Assembly: GCA_003500165.1 (NCBI GenBank) | Contig: DNSZ01000292.1 | Span: 1 to 5,052, forward strand | Source: Paracoccaceae bacterium | GTDB lineage: Bacteria; Pseudomonadota; Alphaproteobacteria; Rhodobacterales; Rhodobacteraceae | Direction of reading: 5' to 3' | DNA: 5,052 nt | In this document: piece by piece, positions 1 to 5,052 of the stretch | Numbering within the stretch: the first letter of the stretch is position 1 | How the letters are laid out: each line of letters starts with the position of its first letter | Notes under the pieces: generated by a model | The model's database searches: none | Told to the model about the DNA's origin: nothing | The model's input: only the letters and a program-made list of their open reading frames with translations | Made by a program: the position numbers and the translations under genes

Positions 1-1896
1 GGGCCGATCCGCCTGACGGGCACCGATGGCGGCACGGTTGTCCTGGCCGATGCGGCCAGCCTGTCGGCCGATCTGCAGGATGGTCTGCTGCAGGGTGCGC
101 GGCTGCTGCTGGCCCAAGAGCTGCAGCTGACAGCCGCCCGCGTGGAACGCATCGGCGGCCGCTATGCGCGGTTGTCAAACAGCTTCGCCACAAGCTGCCG
201 GGTCTGTGCGGGCGGCGCCGCGCCATGGTGGGAAATCCGCGCGCGCGAGGTGATCTATGACCAGATCGAGCGCCAGATCTACTTTCGCAACGCCCAGATC
301 CGGGCCTTCGGCGTACCGATTGCCTGGCTGCCGCGCCTGCGCCTGCCCGACCCCACCGTTGATCGGATGACCGGGCTGTTGCCGCCGGTGCTCCGCAATT
401 CGGACACTTTGGGCTTTGGCGTGAAAATCCCCTATTTCCGCACACTCGGCGACCACGCCGATCTGTTGCTGACCCCCTATGTGACCGATGGCGGATCGGC
501 CACGCTGGAATACCGCTATCGCCAGGCCTTTCGCACCGGCGATATCGCCTTCGAGGGCGCGGTGACGCGCGACAACCTGACCGACGATCCATGGCGGGCC
601 TATCTTTTCGCCATGGGCGGCTTTGCGTTGCCGGATGACTGGACGTTGCGATTCGACATCGAGGTCACGAGCGACCCGAGCTACCTTCTCGACTATGACT
701 ATTCCGACCGGGACCGGCTCCCCAGCACGCTCAGCGTCGAGCGGGTCGGCGCCGACCGATATGCCGGCGCCGAGATCCTTGCGATCCAGTCGCTGCGCGA
801 GGACGACGCCGATGACCAAGCGCCAGCCGTCATCGGCGATGCGTTGTGGGCGTGGCGGTTCGTACCATCGGGCCTTGGCGGCCAGGGCCAGCTGACCGCC
901 GATCTGCATGGCTCCGGCCGCGATGGCAGCGGCAATGGCGATCAGGCACGCGACACGCTGCGCTTTTCGGGCCGCGGCGACTGGCGCCGCACCTGGCAGC
1001 TTGCGGCCGGCATGCGGGCGGGCCTGATCGCGCGGCTGGATGGCGACCTCTATCTGATCACGCAGGACGACGCCTATGACGATACCGTGCTGCGGTTCAG
1101 CCCGCGAATTGCGGCGGAATGGCGATGGCCGCTGATCCGCCGTGGCACCGCCGCGACCCATCTGCTGGAGCCTGTGGCACAACTCGTCTGGGCCAGCCAG
1201 ACCGGTGGCACGGTGCCCAATGACGACAGCGTGATCGTCGAATTCGACGAGACCAATCTGTTCGCGCTGTCGCGCTTTCCCGGTCAGGACCGGACCGAAA
1301 CCGGGTTGTTCGCCAATCTCGGCCTGCTCTACACCCGCCGCGGCGCCGATGGCCGGCCCATGCGGCTGGCCTTCGGGCGGGTCCTGCGGGCGACCGAGCG
1401 CGATCAGTTTACCGCGCCCTCGGGGCTTGACGGCGCGGTCTCGGACTGGGTCATCGCCAGTCAGTTCGGCTTTCGGGATGGCGGCGGCGTCATCGGTCGC
1501 GCCGTCTTCGATGACAGCTTTTCGTTTTCGAACGCCGAGATCCGGCTGGCCCTCGAGTTTGACCGGTTCGATCTGGCAACGAGCTTTCTGTGGGTCGAAC
1601 AGGACCCGGCCGAAGGCATGAAGGCCGACATGTCCGAATGGGCGCTGGACGCAGGCTGGCGCATCGCGCGCAACTGGCGCGCCAATGCGCGCTGGCGTTA
1701 TGATGCCGTCGATGGCGAACCGACCCGCGCGGGTCTTGGCCTGATCTATGCGAATGAGTGTATTGCGGTTGAACTTTCCGCCCGGCGCCGCTTTACCAGC
1801 GCACGCGGGGCGTCGCCGTCGAACAGTTTCAGCATCGAGTTGTCGTTCGACGGTTTTGGCGATGGTGGGCCCGGCCCCCGGTCCTGCCCGGGCTAG
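1..1896 (+). CDS. lptD: LPS-assembly protein LptD (5'-truncated by window edge)
   Basis: LptD is the outer-membrane beta-barrel that, with the lipoprotein LptE, inserts lipopolysaccharide into the outer leaflet. The frame is open from base 1 with no start codon that fits the family, so 631 C-terminal residues are visible and the N-terminus (signal peptide and part of the LptA/OstA-like domain) is missing. Residues 1 to about 110 of the visible part look like the end of the periplasmic OstA-like domain. They include TSCRVC (C66, C69) and the AFGVPIAWLP and LPDPTVDR motifs that lead into the barrel. The rest is a long run of alternating amphipathic strands typical of a barrel, with HLLEPVAQLVW (from residue 387), DETNLFALSRFPGQDR (416-431) and the C-terminal YANECIAVEL segment (C587). 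In E. coli LptD, disulfides join N-terminal and C-terminal cysteines; C66/C69 and C587 are the likely counterparts here. A GTG at 142 is internal, not the start. The stop TAG lies directly before the surA region. Identification is by motif and by the neighbouring surA. Confidence 0.95.
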   Translation, partial: GPIRLTGTDGGTVVLADAASLSADLQDGLLQGARLLLAQELQLTAARVERIGGRYARLSNSFATSCRVCAGGAAPWWEIRAREVIYDQIERQIYFRNAQIRAFGVPIAWLPRLRLPDPTVDRMTGLLPPVLRNSDTLGFGVKIPYFRTLGDHADLLLTPYVTDGGSATLEYRYRQAFRTGDIAFEGAVTRDNLTDDPWRAYLFAMGGFALPDDWTLRFDIEVTSDPSYLLDYDYSDRDRLPSTLSVERVGADRYAGAEILAIQSLREDDADDQAPAVIGDALWAWRFVPSGLGGQGQLTADLHGSGRDGSGNGDQARDTLRFSGRGDWRRTWQLAAGMRAGLIARLDGDLYLITQDDAYDDTVLRFSPRIAAEWRWPLIRRGTAATHLLEPVAQLVWASQTGGTVPNDDSVIVEFDETNLFALSRFPGQDRTETGLFANLGLLYTRRGADGRPMRLAFGRVLRATERDQFTAPSGLDGAVSDWVIASQFGFRDGGGVIGRAVFDDSFSFSNAEIRLALEFDRFDLATSFLWVEQDPAEGMKADMSEWALDAGWRIARNWRANARWRYDAVDGEPTRAGLGLIYANECIAVELSARRRFTSARGASPSNSFSIELSFDGFGDGGPGPRSCPG

Positions 1897-1901
1897 ATGG
1901 C

Positions 1902-1908
1902 AAAGGAG
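1902..1908 (+). promoter_or_regulatory. Shine-Dalgarno site deciding the surA start
   Basis: AAAGGAG sits 9 bases upstream of the ATG at 1918. Two other in-frame ATGs precede it. The one at 1897 abuts the lptD stop and has no purine-rich site upstream, and the one at 1909 directly touches this site with no spacing. The motif therefore favours 1918 as the surA start. It also means surA can initiate independently as well as by reinitiation after lptD. Confidence 0.7.
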
Positions 1909-1917
1909 ATGGCAGCG

Positions 1918-3174
1918 ATGCGACCGCCTGTTCCGGCTTTGATCTGTATCTGCCTTGTTGCGATGTTGGCAACGCTGCCCGTATCGCGGCCCGCCAGCGC
2001 CCAGCAAAACCCGTTTTCGGCGGCGATCACCGTCGACGACCGGGCCGTGACCTGGTGGGAGCTTGACCAGCGCGCGCGCCTCCTGGCGGCGCTGAACCTG
2101 CCCGGCGATCCCGAACGCGCAGCCCGCGAGCAACTGATCGACGATCGTCTGCGCGCCAATGTCGCCGAACGGATCGGCTATGTGTTGCCCGAGGACGAGT
2201 TGCAGGCAGAGCTTCTCGACTTTGCCGAACGCGGCGGCCTCGACATCGACCAGTTGCTGGTCTTGCTCGACCGCGAGGGCGTGGCGCCCGAGACCCTGCG
2301 CGATTATGTCCGCTGGCAGGTGACCTGGCGGGCCATCGTGCAGGGCCGCTATGCCGGACAGGTCCAGATCACCGACGAAGAGATCGACAACGCCCTGGCG
2401 CTGGCGGCGGCGGGCAGCGGCACCTCGGTTCTGGTATCCGAGCTGATCCTGCCGCGCACCCCGCAGATCGCCGAGCAGAACCGCGCCCTGGCTCAGCAGC
2501 TGAGCGACACGATCGACAGCACCGCCGCCTTCGAGGCCGCGGCGCGGCGGTATTCGGTGGCGCCCAGCGCTGCGCGCGGCGGCCGGCTCGACTGGCTGCC
2601 GCTGTCGGAACTGCCGCCCGAGCTGGGCTCGCTCCTGCTCACCCTCGCCCCGGGGGACGTGACCGAGGCGCTGGTCCTGCCCGAGGCCATCGTGCTGTTC
2701 CAGCTTCGCGCGATCCGCGAACAGGCGGTCCCGCTGCCCGCCCCCAACGCCATCGACTATCTGGAATTCTGGGTCCCCGGCACCGGGCCGGCGGCGCGGC
2801 AGACCGCCGGGGCGCTGGCCGCGCGGATGGACAGTTGCGACGATGTCTACGGGCAGGGTCGCCTGCTGGGCGAGACGCCGATTTCGCGCGAGACGCGCCC
2901 GACCGGCAGCATCCCGCGCGGCGTCGCGTTCGAACTTGCCAAGCTCGACCCGAACGAATTCGCCATCCTGCCGGTCCCGTCGGTCGATGGCCAGGGCGAG
3001 ATGCTGCGCTTTCTGATGCTGTGCAGCCGGGTGTTCGAGGTCGAGACACTGAGCGAGGATCAGGCCGCGGCCCGCGAGGCCGCGCGCGCGGCGCTGTTCG
3101 GCCAGCGTCTGCAGGCGCTTGCGGACAGCTTCCTCGCCGAGCTTCGGGCCGAGGCCCGGATCGAGGAAATGTGA
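1918..3174 (+). CDS. surA: SurA-type periplasmic chaperone / parvulin-family peptidyl-prolyl isomerase
   Basis: SurA binds unfolded outer-membrane proteins in the periplasm and delivers them to the BAM complex. From the ATG at 1918 the protein is 418 aa, close to the 428 aa of E. coli SurA; in-frame ATGs at 1897 and 1909 would add 7 or 3 residues. Residues 1-28 form a Sec signal peptide: a short basic start, a hydrophobic core, and PASA before Q29. Residues about 31-165 are the helical SurA N-terminal chaperone domain, beginning with the typical AAITVDDRAVTWWELDQRA and including REQLIDDRL. Residues about 170-268 are a parvulin-like domain with SVLVSELILPRT and GGRLDWLPLSELPPELG. The family's catalytic histidines appear replaced by E175 and V259, so isomerase activity is doubtful. 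Residues about 275-400 are a weaker C-terminal domain, possibly a second degenerate parvulin, with cysteines C307 and C369, followed by a helical tail rich in Ala/Glu/Arg. The gene lies between lptD, a known SurA client, and pdxA, the usual order. Confidence 0.92.
   Translation: MRPPVPALICICLVAMLATLPVSRPASAQQNPFSAAITVDDRAVTWWELDQRARLLAALNLPGDPERAAREQLIDDRLRANVAERIGYVLPEDELQAELLDFAERGGLDIDQLLVLLDREGVAPETLRDYVRWQVTWRAIVQGRYAGQVQITDEEIDNALALAAAGSGTSVLVSELILPRTPQIAEQNRALAQQLSDTIDSTAAFEAAARRYSVAPSAARGGRLDWLPLSELPPELGSLLLTLAPGDVTEALVLPEAIVLFQLRAIREQAVPLPAPNAIDYLEFWVPGTGPAARQTAGALAARMDSCDDVYGQGRLLGETPISRETRPTGSIPRGVAFELAKLDPNEFAILPVPSVDGQGEMLRFLMLCSRVFEVETLSEDQAAAREAARAALFGQRLQALADSFLAELRAEARIEEM
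3163..3174 (+). promoter_or_regulatory. surA/pdxA GTGA stop-start overlap with short-spaced ribosome-binding site
   Basis: The pdxA GTG (3171-3173) overlaps the surA TGA (3172-3174). GAGG at 3163-3166 lies only 4 bases before the GTG, a tight but possible Shine-Dalgarno spacing. This arrangement is typical of translational coupling, in which ribosomes finishing surA reinitiate on pdxA. Confidence 0.6.
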
Positions 3175-4154
3175 CGCGCCCGATCGCGCTGACCTGCGGC
3201 GAGCCGGCCGGCATCGGGATCGAGATCGCCGCCAAGGCCGCCGCCGTCCTGCGCGGCGACCCGCCCTTCTTTCTGATCGCCGACCGGCGCCATGTCGCCG
3301 AACGGGCGCCGTCGGCCCGGCTGATCGAGATCGCCGATCCGGCCGACGCGGCCGATGCGGCCCGGCTGGGCCTGGCGCTGCTGCACCGGCCGTTTCCCGG
3401 GCGGGCCGAACCGGGTCGCCCCGACCCGGCGCAGGCCCGGGCGGTGATCGACACGATCGCCCGCGCCGTCGACCTGGTGCAGACCGGCCGCGCCGCGGCG
3501 CTGACCACCGGGCCGATCCACAAGCAGGCGCTGATCGCGGGCGCCGGCTTCGGCTTTCCCGGCCATACCGAGTTTCTGGCCCATCTGGCCGGCGGCGGCG
3601 CGCGGCCGGTGATGATGCTGGCCGCCCCCGCGCTGCGCGTCGTGCCGGTGACGATCCACGCCCCGCTTGCCGCCGTGCCCGGCCTGCTGACGCCGACACG
3701 GCTGGAAGACACGCTGCGGATCACCGATGCGGCCCTGCGCAACGAATTCGGACTGACCGCGCCGCGCATCGCGGTGGCCGGGCTCAACCCCCATGCCGGC
3801 GAAGGCGGCGCCATGGGCCGGGAGGAAAGCGCGATCATCGCCCCGGTGCTCGACCGGCTGCGGGCCGAGGGCCTGACGCTTGCCGGGCCGCTATCGGCCG
3901 ACACGATGTTTCACGACGCCGCCCGGGCGACCTATGACTGCGCCGTCGCGATGTATCACGACCAGGCGCTGATCCCGCTCAAGACGCTCGATTTCGCCGG
4001 CGGCGTGAACATCACGCTCGGCCTGCCCTTTATCCGCACCTCGCCCGATCACGGCACCGCCTTCGATCTTGCGGGCACCGGCCGGGCCGACCCGGCCAGC
4101 CTGATCGCGGCCCTGCGGATGGCCCATGACATGGCGGCGGCCCGGTCCGGGTGA
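3171..4154 (+). CDS. pdxA: 4-hydroxythreonine-4-phosphate dehydrogenase PdxA
   Basis: PdxA catalyses the NAD-dependent oxidation of 4-hydroxy-L-threonine phosphate in the DXP-dependent pathway to pyridoxine 5'-phosphate; it is a cytoplasmic, divalent-metal-dependent homodimer. The 327-aa length matches the family (E. coli about 329). I chose GTG 3171 because it places the conserved N-terminal TRPIALTCGEPAGIG motif at the start; the open frame extends upstream to 2835, but that stretch is a shadow of surA. Visible motifs in order are TGPIHKQAL, GHTEFLAHL (H132, T133), IHAPL (H163), GLNPHAGEGG (H208), LSADTMFHDA, MYHDQALIPLK (H263, K271), NITLGLPFIRTSPDHGTAFD (N280, R289). H163, H208 and H263 keep the spacing of the three E. 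coli metal ligands (H166, H211, H266), and K271, N280 and R289 match its substrate contacts, so the enzyme should be active. One oddity is GIGIE at residues 14-18 where the family usually has GIGPE or GIGPD. The start overlaps the surA stop by 4 bases. Confidence 0.95.
   Translation: MTRPIALTCGEPAGIGIEIAAKAAAVLRGDPPFFLIADRRHVAERAPSARLIEIADPADAADAARLGLALLHRPFPGRAEPGRPDPAQARAVIDTIARAVDLVQTGRAAALTTGPIHKQALIAGAGFGFPGHTEFLAHLAGGGARPVMMLAAPALRVVPVTIHAPLAAVPGLLTPTRLEDTLRITDAALRNEFGLTAPRIAVAGLNPHAGEGGAMGREESAIIAPVLDRLRAEGLTLAGPLSADTMFHDAARATYDCAVAMYHDQALIPLKTLDFAGGVNITLGLPFIRTSPDHGTAFDLAGTGRADPASLIAALRMAHDMAAARSG
4151..4154 (+). other. pdxA/rsmA GTGA stop-start overlap
   Basis: The rsmA GTG (4151-4153) overlaps the pdxA TGA (4152-4154). 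The preceding bases are GC-rich without a clear purine-rich ribosome-binding site, unlike surA. Reinitiation by ribosomes terminating pdxA is the likely mode of rsmA translation. Confidence 0.7.
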
Positions 4155-5026
4155 GCGACCTCGCTTCCCTGCCGCCGCTGCGCGATGTGATCGCCGCCCA
4201 TGGGCTGCGCGCGAAAAAGGGGCTGGGCCAGAACTTTCTGCTCGACCTCAACCTGACGGCCCGGATCGCCCGGGCGGCGGGCGATCTGACCGGCGCGGAT
4301 GTGCTGGAAATCGGGCCCGGGCCGGGCGGGCTGACCCGGGCGCTGCTGGGCGCCGGCGCGCGCCGGGTCGTGGCGGTGGAGCGCGACGCGCGCTGCCTGC
4401 CCGCGCTTGCCGAGATCGCCGCCGCCTGCCCCGGCCGGCTGGAGGTGATCGCCGCCGATGCGCTCACCTTCGACCCGGCACCGCTGCTGACCCCGCCGGT
4501 CAGGGTCGTGGCGAACCTGCCCTACAATATCGGCACCGCGCTGCTGGTGCGCTGGCTGACCCCGGCCGACTGGCCGCCCTTCTGGTCAAGCCTGACCCTG
4601 ATGTTCCAGCGCGAGGTCGCCGACCGGATCACCGCCCGGCCCGGCAGCAGGCCATGGGGCCGGCTGGCGATTCTCGCGCAATGGCGGGCCGAGGCGCGCC
4701 GCCTGTTCGACGTGCCGGCGGCCGCCTTCACCCCGGCGCCCAAGGTCGCCTCGGCCGTGGTGCAGCTGACCGCCCTGCCGGCGCCGCGTTTTCCCGCCCG
4801 CCCGGAGGTGCTGCAACGGGTGGTGGCGGCAGCCTTCAACCAGCGCCGCAAGATGCTGCGCGGCGCGCTGCGCGGGCTTCACCCCGAGATCGCGGATCGG
4901 CTCGCCCGGGCCGGCATCCCGGCCTCGGCGCGGGCCGAGGAGGTCTCGCTGGAAGCGTGGTGCGCGCTTGCCCGGCTGCTCGACCAGGCGGGGCCGGCCC
5001 CGGCCGGGGGGCGCCGGACCCCCTGA
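4151..5026 (+). CDS. rsmA: 16S rRNA (adenine(1518)-N6/adenine(1519)-N6)-dimethyltransferase RsmA (KsgA)
   Basis: RsmA uses S-adenosylmethionine to dimethylate two adjacent adenosines (A1518 and A1519, E. coli numbering) in the 3'-terminal hairpin of 16S rRNA, a late step in small-subunit maturation; loss in other bacteria gives kasugamycin resistance. The protein is 291 aa, slightly longer than E. coli (273). Motifs in order: KKGLGQNFL (22-30), VLEIGPGPGGLT (51-62, SAM motif I), AVERD (75-79, acidic residue for the SAM ribose), AADAL (101-105), VANLPYNIGT (120-129, catalytic motif IV with N122), FQREVADRI, and the C-terminal FNQRRKMLRGAL (229-240) of the rRNA-binding domain. All expected SAM-contacting positions are present (N28, L30, G55, E77, D103, N122). 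A Pro/Gly-rich tail of about 14 residues ends the protein. The GTG start overlaps the pdxA stop, and I see no convincing Shine-Dalgarno site upstream, so translation probably depends on coupling to pdxA. Confidence 0.96.
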   Translation: MSDLASLPPLRDVIAAHGLRAKKGLGQNFLLDLNLTARIARAAGDLTGADVLEIGPGPGGLTRALLGAGARRVVAVERDARCLPALAEIAAACPGRLEVIAADALTFDPAPLLTPPVRVVANLPYNIGTALLVRWLTPADWPPFWSSLTLMFQREVADRITARPGSRPWGRLAILAQWRAEARRLFDVPAAAFTPAPKVASAVVQLTALPAPRFPARPEVLQRVVAAAFNQRRKMLRGALRGLHPEIADRLARAGIPASARAEEVSLEAWCALARLLDQAGPAPAGGRRTP

Positions 5027-5044
5027 TCGCACCGGTGACAAGCC

Positions 5045-5052
5045 ATGACCGC
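5045..5052 (+). CDS. Possible start of a further downstream gene (cut by window edge)
   Basis: An ATG at 5045 lies 18 bases after the rsmA stop. GGTGA at 5034-5038, which matches part of the consensus ribosome-binding site, sits 6 bases before it. Only two codons and two further bases are visible (Met-Thr), so neither function nor reality can be judged. Continued close spacing would fit an extension of the operon. The 26-base stretch after rsmA shows no other feature. Confidence 0.3.

Noticed and set aside
1897..1917. Longer surA starting at ATG 1897, adjacent to the lptD stop.
   Set aside because: It has no ribosome-binding site and adds residues, including Glu, ahead of the signal peptide; ATG 1918 has AAAGGAG at suitable spacing and gives a cleaner signal sequence. 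It cannot be fully excluded.
2835..3170. Upstream extension of the pdxA frame to an ATG at 2835.
   Set aside because: The extra residues overlap surA coding sequence, resemble no PdxA, and would put the conserved N-terminal motif more than 110 residues into the protein. GTG 3171 gives the normal family length.
175..3699. A 1174-codon open frame on the minus strand running under lptD, surA and part of pdxA.
   Set aside because: Its codons are exact reverse complements of the lptD/surA codons, so it stays open simply because those genes avoid TTA, CTA and TCA after the TCA at 175-177. The translation is low-complexity, rich in Arg/Ala/Gly/Pro with no recognisable domain, and crosses several well-identified genes.
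2639..3904. Other long open frames on either strand inside surA, pdxA and rsmA.
   Set aside because: They are shadows expected in very GC-rich DNA: no family motifs, Arg/Ala/Pro-dominated composition, and complete overlap with confidently identified genes.
4990..5023. GC-rich hairpins at the end of rsmA: a 12-base perfect palindrome at 4990-5001 and a G5/C5 stem (5006-5010 with 5019-5023).
   Set aside because: No T-run follows either stem, so they do not qualify as an intrinsic terminator. They lie inside the coding sequence for the Pro/Gly-rich tail, where such GC runs arise by composition.

Overview
The window is a compact, unidirectional (+ strand) housekeeping gene cluster from a GC-rich Gram-negative bacterium. 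Gene content, gene order and protein motifs all point to an alphaproteobacterium, most likely Rhodobacterales (Paracoccaceae / Rhodobacter–Paracoccus group). That placement is inferred from recognition of family motifs, not from a database search.

Layout: (1) 1-1896, 3' part of lptD, the outer-membrane LPS translocon barrel; its N-terminus and the operon promoter lie outside the window. (2) 1918-3174, surA, a secreted periplasmic chaperone of the parvulin family. It starts just after the lptD stop and has its own strong ribosome-binding site. (3) 3171-4154, pdxA, 4-hydroxythreonine-4-phosphate dehydrogenase of vitamin B6 synthesis. (4) 4151-5026, rsmA (ksgA), the 16S rRNA dimethyladenosine methyltransferase. 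The last two genes each begin with a GTG that overlaps the previous stop in a GTGA motif. (5) The final 26 bases may hold the start of a further gene at 5045. There is no non-coding stretch longer than about 26 bases and no sign of mobile elements, RNA genes or CRISPR.

How the genes fit together: LptD and SurA are functionally linked, because SurA escorts unfolded beta-barrel proteins, LptD among them, across the periplasm to the BAM complex. PdxA and RsmA are cytoplasmic enzymes with no direct link to envelope assembly, but lptD-surA-pdxA-rsmA is a classic conserved cluster in proteobacteria. The packing, with one tandem junction and two 4-base overlaps, indicates a single transcript with translational coupling.

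I found no novel system here. The observations worth a second look are small: an apparently catalytically dead parvulin domain and a cysteine pair in SurA, a non-canonical residue in the first PdxA motif, an extra C-terminal cysteine in LptD, and a rise in GC content from lptD to rsmA.
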